Positions 1 to 7,671 are shown, counted from the stretch's first letter. The stretch: DNA of 25,218 bases from JASSUD01 sp031963365 (GCA_031963365.1 JASSUF010000015.1:1-25218); one strand, 5' to 3'. The notes: generated by a model not told the origin, from the letters alone. Numbers and translations are program-made.

Positions 1-384
1 AACTATGACTTTAGGCACACAAAATTCCTGACACTACCCTATATCCAGGAGGGCTCCCTGTATTTCTACACAGCGCAAGGCCGCCAGCGCATTCCTTTTA
101 GCGATGCAGATCAGGAAGTCGAATTCAAGCAAGCGATTCAACAAGCCCAACAGGCGGCTGAACTTCCTCTCGGGCCGAGAGATCGAATCGTACAGCCGGG
201 TGCACAAAGTGAGGAAGAGAGGTTGCTTGCTCTCTCTATTAGTCAAATGCGATTGGGGTTTACTAAGACGGATCGGGGCGCACAGACAGAGGCTTCTTTG
301 AGCGAAGCATCAGGCGAGGCGTCAGCTTCCCCTCATCTGTCCCACAGAAAAAAGGTTTTAGAGTTTATCAAGAACCTCACATGA
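1..384 (+). CDS. C-terminal part of an unrecognised protein (5' end outside window)
   Basis: Frame 1 is open from the first base to a TGA at 382-384, giving 127 residues with no start in the window, so this is the tail of a longer gene. I do not recognise the family. The first half is mixed polar/aromatic (LPYIQEGSLYFYT), followed by a Gln/Ala-rich, probably helical stretch (QAIQQAQQAAE) and a Ser/Ala-rich tail ending in a basic helix (HRKKVLEFIKNLT). Around 211-243 the protein reads EEERLLALSIS, which resembles a ubiquitin-interacting motif (acidic run, then Ala-hydrophobic-x-hydrophobic-Ser), although the usual hydrophobic residue three before the Ala is Arg. Codon choice and composition look coding throughout. 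An effector role is only a guess from the neighbourhood. Confidence 0.6.
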   Translation, partial: NYDFRHTKFLTLPYIQEGSLYFYTAQGRQRIPFSDADQEVEFKQAIQQAQQAAELPLGPRDRIVQPGAQSEEERLLALSISQMRLGFTKTDRGAQTEASLSEASGEASASPHLSHRKKVLEFIKNLT

Positions 385-491
385 TTTTTGACTGCTGGTA
401 AGTAATGGGATGGATGCTGTTTAACAGACTGGATTATTAGCAAGCTATCGAAAGCTGGTTGCACAATTAAGTAGGTGCAGCTTACGATAAT

Positions 492-536
492 CTGCCCCCA
501 AAAAGTTGGATATTGGGATCTGACTTTTTGGGGCAG
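492..536. repeat. Inverted repeat resembling an insertion-sequence end
   Basis: CTGCCCC-C-AAAAAGT (492-506) faces ACTTTTTGGGGCAG (523-536), a 14-bp match with one bulged C and a 16-base loop. No T-run follows, so it is a poor terminator. The sequence CCCCAAAAAGTTGGA is like the outer ends of some IS3-family elements, so this may be a relic of such an element. No transposase is nearby. The rest of 385-594 shows no gene. Confidence 0.4.
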
Positions 537-594
537 GGTAAAGGACCAATGTGTATATTGATTGAGCTTAATTTTTCAATTTAGTTCTAATAAG

Positions 595-1143
595 CTAAGC
601 TGTATGATTAATATCCACAAGCGATGGTAATGGCCTAATTGCAGAAATTATCTGGTAAGTACTTTTATCACCAAAAGGAGGGGCCATTTCAGCACGCTCT
701 TTAGCGAGCTCTCTAGCTGTCTTACCTCTAGCGCTCTTATCATCTGAGGCACGTAGCGTATCAACGTCTGCTCCTGCATTCAATAATAGCGTTACAACCT
801 CGTTTTTGCGCTCGCGAACAGCGTGATGCATGGCCGTCCATCCGCGCTTATCTTGCCTATCGATTTTCGCACCAGCTTCCAACAACAATGAAATCATACC
901 GGCGTATTCCCCAGGCACACGGATGAATTTAGTTAGCGGGACCTCGTCATAACGATTGGGAAAATTAGCGTCTGCTCCATTATCAAGCAAAATTCTAGCA
1001 ATCTCAGGTCGCCTTTCCAAAAACTCGCTATGCAATGGCGTAAGACCTAAGTAAGGGTTCTGCCGATTCAGGTCTGCTCCAGCTGCTATCAGAATGCGAA
1101 CGTCAGCGAGGCTGCCTTTCTTGACAATACTATAGTAAAGCAA
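595..1143 (-). CDS. Short ankyrin-repeat protein, probably N-terminally truncated
   Basis: The protein has about 182 residues with three to four ankyrin repeats: VRILIAAGADLN, TPLHSEFLERRPEIARILLDNGADANF, MISLLLEAGAKIDRQDKRGWTAMHHAV and VVTLLLNAGADVDT. Ankyrin repeats form protein-binding surfaces and are common in effectors of intracellular bacteria. The only available start is TTG at 1143, with no Shine-Dalgarno sequence, and the reading begins inside a repeat (LYYSIVKKGSLADVRILI looks like the second half of a TPLHYA-type repeat). The frame is closed upstream by a stop at 1174-1176. I therefore think the 5' end has been lost and this may be a pseudogene or a remnant of a larger ankyrin protein like those at 2979 and 20811. 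The C-terminal 50 residues are non-repeat, charged sequence. Confidence 0.6.
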   Translation of the reverse strand: MLYYSIVKKGSLADVRILIAAGADLNRQNPYLGLTPLHSEFLERRPEIARILLDNGADANFPNRYDEVPLTKFIRVPGEYAGMISLLLEAGAKIDRQDKRGWTAMHHAVRERKNEVVTLLLNAGADVDTLRASDDKSARGKTARELAKERAEMAPPFGDKSTYQIISAIRPLPSLVDINHTA

Positions 1144-1362
1144 TGAAAAAAGAGCATTTAGCGGATTGATCAGTCACTGATGTTACGCAGGTATTTAAAA
1201 AAACAGTGGTATGCATGTTGGGGTTCGCGCCTCAACCAACCTACCTATATGCCTATGTAAAATGGCCCTATCAAACTCTACCAACCAGAAGAAAAGCAAA
1301 GAACTATAGGTTCTTTGCAAGCATATCAATTCGTTTTATGTGAATGCACTTCGTTATTACTC

Positions 1363-1376
1363 TCACCATATGGTGA
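1363..1376. promoter_or_regulatory. 14-bp palindrome upstream of the triple-repeat gene
   Basis: TCACCATATGGTGA is a perfect palindrome 59 bp before the ATG at 1436. It lies between looser arms ATGCACTTC (1344-1352) and GAAGTGTAT (1392-1400), and a TATAGAAT sequence resembling a -10 box follows just after it. An operator is plausible but not proven. Confidence 0.35.
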
Positions 1377-1435
1377 AATATAGAATTTAATGAAGTGTAT
1401 GAGGAAAACCAACCATAAAAGCAGGAAGGTATGCC

Positions 1436-2593
1436 ATGAAAACAAAAAATATTCTCGCTACAAACTCAGAAAAACCTTACCAGTCTACCAAGGTCGCATC
1501 ACAACAGCCTAAAAGACATTCCATATTCCAGAATGATTCTTTAAACGCACTAACTTCAACTAATCATTTGCATCAAAATTTATTATTCCAACTTCAACAA
1601 CCTGGTCAAAAATTATTAAATACTTTTGTTCCGATAGCACCTATTGTTTATTCAAATAATTTTCATCCATCAAATTTCACAACCAATTTGACCTCAGTAG
1701 ATATAAATAAAACATCAGTATTACCAATGCAAGAAGATGTAAATGCAAAAAATATCTCGTATCAATCAGATACTGATGCGCAATTATTTCAAGAAAATTA
1801 TAGCCATTTCGTAGGGCGGCCTATCAATCAGATAGATGATATCGATTTTTTTTATCAAACACCACACAGTGAAAGTATAGCTAATAGCTTGCTAGATCCT
1901 TTGGTTTTCAGTTCACTATCCAATGCTTTGAATAGGCAAACTATATATGAAGCCAATATATTTCAAGAGCAAAAAAATATAAATATACCAGCCATCTCAG
2001 ATGAAAATAAATTAAATAGGGAAACAAAAAATAATCTATACAAACAAATTAAAGAAGAAGCAAAAACCATGACGACAAATGGAGCATGGGACAGAAAAAA
2101 AGCAAAAGCGCATTTTAAAACACATAAAATTCCTGGATATACCATTTCAAGATGGTTAAATGGAGTTGAAAAAGAATTAGTTGGCGAAATAAAAAGTAAC
2201 CGATATCAACGGCTTAAAGAAGAAGCAAAAACTATGACGGCAAATGGAGTATGGGACAGAAAAAAAGCAAGAGCACATTTTGAAACAAATAAAATTCCTG
2301 AACGTACCATTGTAAGATGTTTAAATGAAATTGAAAAAGAATTATGCGGAGAAACAAAAGTAGATAAATTAAATCACCTACATACAATATTATTTGGTGA
2401 AACAAAAGAAAACCGGTATCAACATCTTAAAGAAGAAGCAAAAACCATGATGAAAAATGGAGTGTGGGATAGGGGAAGAGCAAAGGCTTATTTTAAAGAA
2501 AATAAAATTTCTAAATGTACCATTGTAAGATGGTTAAATGAAATTGAACGAAAATTACTAGATGAAAAAACAGCTGAAAATGTAACTCCATAG
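1436..2593 (+). CDS. Unrecognised protein with three helix-turn-helix-like 55-residue repeats
   Basis: This 385-residue protein starts at ATG 1436, preceded by AGGAAGG at 1423-1429. The ATG at 1431 is immediately closed by a stop. Residues 1 to about 195 are Asn/Gln/Ser-rich and probably disordered. From about residue 197 come three repeats with the core LKEEAKTM, WDRKKAKAHF, KIPxxTIxRWLN and IEKEL. Repeats 1 and 2 are 55 residues apart; repeat 3 follows after an extra 16 residues. Each unit looks like a small three-helix domain whose last helix (TIxRWLN) resembles the recognition helix of a transposase/resolvase-type helix-turn-helix, so DNA binding is an inference. There is no signal peptide or membrane segment. 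The gene is much more AT-rich than the repair and transport genes nearby, consistent with transfer. A host-directed or regulatory role is possible, and I know of no named family. Confidence 0.75.
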   Translation: MKTKNILATNSEKPYQSTKVASQQPKRHSIFQNDSLNALTSTNHLHQNLLFQLQQPGQKLLNTFVPIAPIVYSNNFHPSNFTTNLTSVDINKTSVLPMQEDVNAKNISYQSDTDAQLFQENYSHFVGRPINQIDDIDFFYQTPHSESIANSLLDPLVFSSLSNALNRQTIYEANIFQEQKNINIPAISDENKLNRETKNNLYKQIKEEAKTMTTNGAWDRKKAKAHFKTHKIPGYTISRWLNGVEKELVGEIKSNRYQRLKEEAKTMTANGVWDRKKARAHFETNKIPERTIVRCLNEIEKELCGETKVDKLNHLHTILFGETKENRYQHLKEEAKTMMKNGVWDRGRAKAYFKENKISKCTIVRWLNEIERKLLDEKTAENVTP

Positions 2594-2640
2594 GTATCTA
2601 TTCTGGGATAATGTTAGAGATGAGTTGAGAGGTATTGCCC

Positions 2641-2666
2641 TGGAAGACAAGCAGAAGGGTCTTCCA
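2641..2666 (+). terminator. Possible terminator hairpin after the triple-repeat gene
   Basis: TGGAAGAC (2641-2648) and GTCTTCCA (2659-2666) form a perfect 8-bp stem with a 10-base loop, 47 bases after the stop codon at 2593. Only a weak AT-rich stretch follows, so termination would be modest. Confidence 0.4.
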
Positions 2667-2854
2667 ATTTAAAATTAGAGGCTTGTTATCGAAAGGAAAA
2701 TATAATAGACAAGAAGATAATAGAAAGCTTTGTAAGTATGCAAACATTAGTAATAGTGAGGAAAAGTTAGCTTCTGCCTAAATGTATAAAGCAAACCATT
2801 GCTCAAATAAGAACTTAAATATGGCTTAAAAATATTTTAGTAGAGTATAAAATA
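2667..2854. other. Gene-free AT-rich stretch
   Basis: Between the stop at 2593 and the next gene end at 2979 the only structures seen are the hairpins at 2641-2666 and 2855-2889. The bases between them are AT-rich and hold no ORF with a ribosome-binding site. Confidence 0.5.
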
Positions 2855-2889
2855 AAAAAGCCCTGCGACGAATTGAAGCAGGGCTTTTT
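2855..2889. terminator. Bidirectional Rho-independent terminator
   Basis: AAAAAGCCCTGC (2855-2866) pairs perfectly with GCAGGGCTTTTT (2878-2889) around an 11-base loop. The GC core is flanked by A-run and T-run, so it can work in both directions. It would end the F-box/ankyrin transcript coming from the right and stop read-through from the left. Confidence 0.8.
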
Positions 2890-2978
2890 AAATCCAGATT
2901 ATTTTGCACCTAGATCAAACCGAGTAACTCCACCTCTTGGCAAGACCTTACTAGATGATCAAGCCGGACTATGCATAA

Positions 2979-5363
2979 TCAGAATGAGCCATCATTCGAA
3001 CCAAGATCAGACACGGTTATCTCAGATGCTGTATCGAAGTCTTCCAGTATTTTCGCAATAGCAGAATGCTCAGATGCTTCTAGCAGGGCAAATATTTCTT
3101 CATAAGGAAGCCAATTAATCTCTGGATTATTGAAAAAAATTCGAGCTATATCTGCGCGCCCGCGCTGAATTGCAACACGTAGTACAGCAGATGCTCCTTC
3201 ATACGACTCATGTACCAACTGATTGACTAAACTAATGACCAGAGCATATTGGTCATAAATGTGTTGAGCCGTATAGTGTTGCGCATTTTCAGCTACCTCT
3301 GCCAGTAGATCAAAATTTTCTTCGCTACAGGACGTATCAAAATAGGGGCTGCTAACAAGAACGTCAAATATGTCAGCATGATTAATTTCAGATGCCAGCC
3401 GCAGCGCAGTTCTTAGATGCTCTTGCCTATCTGACAAAGCAGGGTACGCATATATATTTTCCCTGCCGCTAACCAAAAGTTCGGCTATAGCGGGGAGGTT
3501 TTGAAGAACTGCGCTGGTTAGTGGACTAAAGTCTCCATGAACAATGTCTATTTTCGCGCCATGATCGAGCAAAATCTCTACTATCTTTAATTGTCTTTCT
3601 GCTTGCCTTGCTGTTGTCGCTCTCGCATCTATTGCATGGTGCAATGGAGTGAATGAATCTTCATTGGCAGTGCGGTTTGCTAGCGTGTTATCTTTTTTGA
3701 GTAGAGCCTCAACTATATTAGGGCTAAAGTGATAGGTTGCCGTTAATAGATTTTTTCTAATTGTAAGGACACCCGCCTCGTCTTCGCTTTTATTAAATTC
3801 AAACACCTTTTTGCCCTTCTCAACTACAAATTCCCATATAGCAAGGTCGTCGCGAGCAAATGCGAGCTGTAGCAAGTCATTTGCATGTGTATTAAATAGG
3901 CTTTCCAGGCGGTCAGCCAAATAACTAAGCATAGCTACATCAGTTCTCCTATTCCTAACGGCAGTGTGTAGTAGAGTCTGTGTCTTCTGTTCTTCATCTT
4001 TCCATGTGTAGGCTATATCTGCTTTATATTTAATCAAACTTTCAGCCATAACGATGCTTGGTAATTTCACTGCATAACGTAATGCACGGCTTTGAGATTT
4101 CCACTGGATCTTTTCTATGTCGTCCGGGTCTATTAATTCAGCGAGCCCTATCAAATACTCAACTTTAGCAATATCGTTATTTTCAGCAGCAATTTCCACT
4201 GCATAGAGGCCGCTCTCTTTTTCCCGCTGCTTCAACAGAGTGCTGCTAGTGGGGATTTTTTGCCATGTATTCACAAAAAATATGACTGTATCGACAGGCT
4301 GATGTGAAACTACATTTAAGAAAGAGGTTAACCCATGCTGATCAAACTCCTCTATGCTTGCCTTGTTTTCGAACAAATATTTGATTATATCTTTATGGCC
4401 GTTCTTCGCTGCACCATGTAATGCGGTCCCTCCTATCCGACTACATAAGTTAACGCTTACATCCGATTCAACAAGTTCTTTGACCCATGCCAAGCGGTTA
4501 TTTGCAGCTGCCCAAGGTAAAAGATGCTGCTTATGATCTGTAGCGCGCGGATTAAGAAACATCTTGCTTTCAAACATGCGCTCTATATCACTAACCTCAG
4601 TCTCATCACTGATTCCATATTTAACCTGCAAGGGCAGTAGATCCAGGAATGCTGCTATATTGGGTCCAGGCTTTTGTGTAGCCAGCTCAACCAAATTATT
4701 AAGAAAATAAAAGGTATGTTCTGGAGATAATTGCCCATTCGAATTTATGCCAGGAGGCAACGGCTGACCAAGATTAGCGGGTAACTCCGGATCAAGATTA
4801 GTATCTATTAAATCCTGGTAGGTGAGTTCCGGTCTATTAGATAAAAGCAGATCGGCCATCTTAATAAAATTGCCTCTGAGGGGGTACGAGCAGCCGTAGC
4901 TAAACAGTTCCCGAAAAAGCCGATTGTGCTGTAGGGCATACTCAGCTTTATTGTTGGAATCAAAGGCCCGATTAGCGCGCTCGGAATACGGTAACGTTAA
5001 TAGCGAAATAGTATCTGCAACAATATCTTCAATTGAAGGAGGAGGTAGCTCAACCTTACCTTCTACTGGACGAGGCTTAAATTTCCTAGACAAAATTTCG
5101 CAAGAAAGATTGAAAAAGGTCAGACTCGCCATTGAAAAATTTTTAAATTCACCCACCGTCGACATTGTCATACCAATGAGCAAAAAAATTTCATTAGGGA
5201 ATACTTGTGCCCCAAGTTGAGTAGAGGCGTCAACTGGTTGCCCTTCAGAACTGCAGTCTTGCTCAATAATTTGCTGGACAGGAGCAGCAGCACTCGAAAT
5301 TAGAGCCTCTGCTTTCGAGCGAAAAAGATTGACTGGAGACGTCCCAGATAGCTGCCATTGCAT
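2979..5363 (-). CDS. F-box-like/ankyrin repeat protein, candidate host-directed effector
   Basis: This is a 794-residue protein if started at ATG 5363, preceded by AAAGGCAG. The frame stays open to an ATG at 5459, but that ATG has no ribosome-binding site. Residues about 54-94 read FPNEIFLLIG...FKNFSMASLTFFNL, an F-box-like motif of the kind that binds Skp1 in eukaryotic SCF ubiquitin ligases. A middle region follows with RGNF near 163 and LLSNRPELTYQDLID near 173-187. From about residue 274 to the end there are many degenerate ankyrin repeats (GGTALHGAAKNGHKDIIKYLF, TPLHHAIDA, KIVEILLDHGAKIDIVHGDFSPL, ALRLASEINHADIFDVLV). No signal peptide or membrane segment is seen. RGNF, LLSNRP..TY and RMFESKMF recur in the proteins at 5582 and/or 20811, so these are paralogs. 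It is transcribed divergently from 5582. A role inside a eukaryotic host is inferred, and the F-box call here is weaker than in its two paralogs. Confidence 0.85.
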   Translation of the reverse strand: MQWQLSGTSPVNLFRSKAEALISSAAAPVQQIIEQDCSSEGQPVDASTQLGAQVFPNEIFLLIGMTMSTVGEFKNFSMASLTFFNLSCEILSRKFKPRPVEGKVELPPPSIEDIVADTISLLTLPYSERANRAFDSNNKAEYALQHNRLFRELFSYGCSYPLRGNFIKMADLLLSNRPELTYQDLIDTNLDPELPANLGQPLPPGINSNGQLSPEHTFYFLNNLVELATQKPGPNIAAFLDLLPLQVKYGISDETEVSDIERMFESKMFLNPRATDHKQHLLPWAAANNRLAWVKELVESDVSVNLCSRIGGTALHGAAKNGHKDIIKYLFENKASIEEFDQHGLTSFLNVVSHQPVDTVIFFVNTWQKIPTSSTLLKQREKESGLYAVEIAAENNDIAKVEYLIGLAELIDPDDIEKIQWKSQSRALRYAVKLPSIVMAESLIKYKADIAYTWKDEEQKTQTLLHTAVRNRRTDVAMLSYLADRLESLFNTHANDLLQLAFARDDLAIWEFVVEKGKKVFEFNKSEDEAGVLTIRKNLLTATYHFSPNIVEALLKKDNTLANRTANEDSFTPLHHAIDARATTARQAERQLKIVEILLDHGAKIDIVHGDFSPLTSAVLQNLPAIAELLVSGRENIYAYPALSDRQEHLRTALRLASEINHADIFDVLVSSPYFDTSCSEENFDLLAEVAENAQHYTAQHIYDQYALVISLVNQLVHESYEGASAVLRVAIQRGRADIARIFFNNPEINWLPYEEIFALLEASEHSAIAKILEDFDTASEITVSDLGSNDGSF

Positions 5364-5479
5364 ATTTACTGCCTTTTGTGGATAGGTTAAAGAACTGTTT
5401 TTTAAGAATATAAGAAAAGTCTTAATATACAAAAAATAAGGTCTTTGTACTATCCACATTTTGATAATTTTATGAAAAT

Positions 5480-5505
5480 TTTTGCCTTCCTAAAGGAAGG
5501 CAAAA
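5480..5505. promoter_or_regulatory. Perfect hairpin between the divergent F-box genes
   Basis: TTTTGCCTTCC (5480-5490) and GGAAGGCAAAA (5495-5505) form an 11-bp perfect inverted repeat with a 4-base loop in the shared upstream region of the genes starting at 5363 and 5582. There is no following T-run on either strand, so an operator or a 5'-leader hairpin is more likely than a terminator. Confidence 0.45.
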
Positions 5506-5581
5506 CATTCGGCGGCGCCATGCTAATAGGTGCTTGCGCATACGTTTTTCGGTAAAGTGCTAGGCATAATAAGGTACTTTT

Positions 5582-7015
5582 TTGATCCTAGACGACGTAG
5601 ACATGTCCAATTCAAACCTCATACAAGTGGCACCACAGCACCGTTCATCATTGCCTCACTCAGCGCTTTGGCAAAGTAGACAGGATGCGTATGCGGTGAA
5701 AACGCCTGAAAAAAGTGAAGAAGTGGGATTCATGTGTAAGCAAAACCAAGACTTACTTGGCGGCTTGCCGGATGATATTTGGCGGATCATTTTAAAAAAA
5801 TGCTGCCAGGCTGGCGCAAGCAGCTTGTACAGTGTCTCGTTGGTCAGTAAGGCTTGTAAAGAATTGGTAGGTGAGATCAGAAATTGGCAGAGATACCAAT
5901 TCTTATTTTCTACAGAGGCGGAAGCACTTCTTGAAAAAGAGAGTCTTGAGGAGCTGCAACACAGTTTTCAAATCCTCTACAGAGTAGTCGAGGATGAGCA
6001 GATACACGATTTTTTATTTTCTAAAGAGCAGAAAACACTCATTACAGAGCAGTCCCTTAAAGAGCTGCAAAATACTTTTCAAAGTATGCATGAAGCAGCT
6101 AAGAAAGGAGAAGCTTCGCAAGCAATGCTTCATAAGGAGGCATTTCACCGAATTCTCCTTAAAGAATTTCCAAAAATCGTTCGAGCAGCCAGTCTCAAGC
6201 AAAAAAATCCTCCATTAATGCAGTTAATTCAAAGCTTTTTGTTAAATAAGCTCAAAAGAGGCAATTTCTTTGAAGCCATAAAACTACTGTCTACTAGGCC
6301 TATACCTACCTATGAGAATAGATATCCAGATATGTATGAGCTCAACCTAACACTAGGTAATTTGGTAGCAATGGAGTTGGGCACGCTGGAAGAATTCGGC
6401 GCCGGCGCTTCTTTGGAGAGACAAGTAAATGATGAACTTGGCCTATTTATGCTTACGCATATAAGCTCATTTTTTAATCAAGAGCAAAAGCCAGATATGA
6501 AGTGTTTTATTGGGCTTATGCCTAGTTGGGTTTGGGGTGGGGTTGTACAGACCTATAAAAATTATTCTGTGATAGGGGCCAAAAGTCTGCTTGCTAGTAA
6601 GGTCGATGCTATCGCTGGTGCTGAAGCTGCGCATTGGGCTATTTTAAATGGGAAAAAAGATCTCCTCATAGCATTGCTTGAAAATAATTTTAATCCCAAT
6701 GCGCTTAGCCACTCTGGAAAAAGCGCACTGCGCTGCGCCATAGAAGCTGACCGCCCGGATATGGTAGATGCCTTGCTTAAATCAGGTGCGGATGTAAGTC
6801 ATCTGCTTAAACTGGATAGCAGTATCAATCCGATACACTGGGCCATTGCAAGAAACAGAGAAAATTTGCTCAACCTATTGCTGGCGCTAAAGGTTGAGCA
6901 GAATGTGCTTGATCAAGCATTGGCGTATGCAAAAAAAACACCTCATGTTAGTGCCAGTACGATAAAAATTTTGCTTGAGCACAGTGACAAATCAGGTACA
7001 GGGGCGGGGCATTAG
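5582..7015 (+). CDS. F-box/ankyrin repeat protein, candidate host-directed effector
   Basis: Up to 477 residues. TTG 5582 has AAGG seven bases upstream; ATG 5603 in the same frame (470 residues) has no clear ribosome-binding site, so the start is uncertain. Residues 60-100 hold the clearest F-box of the window: LGGLPDDIWRIIL...YSVSLVSKACKELV, matching the LPxEIxxxIL...VSKxw pattern that contacts Skp1. Residues 107-173 contain a tandem 37-residue duplication starting FLFSTE and FLFSKE. Then comes the shared middle region (RGNF at 226-229, LLSTRP at 235-240) and a C-terminal ankyrin block at about 345-435 (GKSALRCAIEADRPDMVDALLKSGADVS in pieces). No signal peptide or membrane segment is visible. 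The best guess is an adaptor that brings ankyrin-bound host proteins to a host SCF ligase; that is inference from domain knowledge. Confidence 0.85.
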   Translation: MILDDVDMSNSNLIQVAPQHRSSLPHSALWQSRQDAYAVKTPEKSEEVGFMCKQNQDLLGGLPDDIWRIILKKCCQAGASSLYSVSLVSKACKELVGEIRNWQRYQFLFSTEAEALLEKESLEELQHSFQILYRVVEDEQIHDFLFSKEQKTLITEQSLKELQNTFQSMHEAAKKGEASQAMLHKEAFHRILLKEFPKIVRAASLKQKNPPLMQLIQSFLLNKLKRGNFFEAIKLLSTRPIPTYENRYPDMYELNLTLGNLVAMELGTLEEFGAGASLERQVNDELGLFMLTHISSFFNQEQKPDMKCFIGLMPSWVWGGVVQTYKNYSVIGAKSLLASKVDAIAGAEAAHWAILNGKKDLLIALLENNFNPNALSHSGKSALRCAIEADRPDMVDALLKSGADVSHLLKLDSSINPIHWAIARNRENLLNLLLALKVEQNVLDQALAYAKKTPHVSASTIKILLEHSDKSGTGAGH

Positions 7016-7045
7016 ATTGAGATGAGACTATCAGGCGATGGCTGA

Positions 7046-7534
7046 CTACGCACGCGTTACCATCAACTCGTCCTTACGAGCGGCCATCTGAGCACCCAGT
7101 TTAATCATGTCCAGTTTTGAGGCTTCGACCTTTGGGAACATCTCGTTCTGCTCTTCTTTGACATGATGTTTCACGTACTCGGATAACACCGTGATCTTGG
7201 CGTCGAACATTTCACCATCGGGCTCAACGTCCTTGACTTGAGCGATGAGGTTCTTGAGAGTTGCGTGTTCGATGGTCGCCTCGGGTACTAATTCGTGGTC
7301 CTTCAAGGCTTTCTTAACGGCGGGATAAAATATCTCTTCTTCAATCTGGGCATGGACGGTTAGTGCGGTGCAAATTTGCGCAACCAAGTCTTTTTTCTTC
7401 GTGATCGCGCTGGTTTTTTCGTATTCTGCAAAGAGCTTACTGACGTGTTTGTGGTCAGCCCGCAGCATCGCCGTGGCGCCCAAGGTACTTGATGCGTGGT
7501 TGGCATTCTTCTGCGTCGTTGACGTGCTTGTCAT
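7046..7534 (-). CDS. Hemerythrin HHE-domain protein
   Basis: A 162-residue cytoplasmic protein with the hemerythrin cation-binding four-helix fold, which holds a di-iron centre used for oxygen, NO or redox sensing or iron handling. Likely ligands are visible as H28 in ADHKHV, H61 and E65 in VHAQIEEEIFYP, H90 in IEHATL and H124/E128 in KHHVKEEQNEMFP. The length fits single-domain bacterial members. The start at ATG 7534 has AAAGGA about nine bases upstream. It lies downstream of the PhnA-like membrane gene on the same strand, an arrangement I associate with stress-response clusters of Burkholderia-like bacteria. It converges with the F-box gene ending at 7015, only 30 bases away. The exact physiological role cannot be read from the sequence. 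Confidence 0.9.
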   Translation of the reverse strand: MTSTSTTQKNANHASSTLGATAMLRADHKHVSKLFAEYEKTSAITKKKDLVAQICTALTVHAQIEEEIFYPAVKKALKDHELVPEATIEHATLKNLIAQVKDVEPDGEMFDAKITVLSEYVKHHVKEEQNEMFPKVEASKLDMIKLGAQMAARKDELMVTRA

Positions 7535-7640
7535 AATTTGGTCCTTTGGGACGATGCTGCAAGAATAAATGCATGGACAAAGCGATCAAAATGATGATCG
7601 GGATAGGCATGCCGAGAAAGAGCAATAGAGATGAATGCAT
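7455..7640 (-). CDS. Possible small membrane protein
   Basis: A 61-residue ORF whose first 27 residues form one hydrophobic segment (LLLFLGMPIPIIILIALS) followed by a polar tail. It sits between the PhnA-like gene, 31 bases upstream, and hemerythrin, whose first 80 bases it overlaps in another frame. The hydrophobic part looks like genuine coding for a single-pass inner-membrane peptide, but no convincing ribosome-binding site precedes ATG 7640 or the internal ATG, and the polar tail inside hemerythrin may be accidental. It may be a real short gene whose stop has been lost. Confidence 0.35.
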   Translation of the reverse strand: MHSSLLLFLGMPIPIIILIALSMHLFLQHRPKGPNYDKHVNDAEECQPRIKYLGRHGDAAG

Positions 7641-7671
7641 ATTGTGGCTACCGGAGCAGTCCTATGGCGAT

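Noticed and set aside
2029..2580. TAL-effector-like (BurrH/BAT) DNA-binding repeats
   Set aside because: Those repeats are about 33 residues with a hypervariable pair; here the unit is 55 residues with a different pattern and no variable diresidue.
5363..5459. Upstream 32-residue extension of the 2979 F-box protein
   Set aside because: It would add a hydrophobic stretch (FLYIKTFLIFL) mimicking a signal, but ATG 5459 lacks a ribosome-binding site while ATG 5363 has one, and the paralogs start at the same distance from the F-box.
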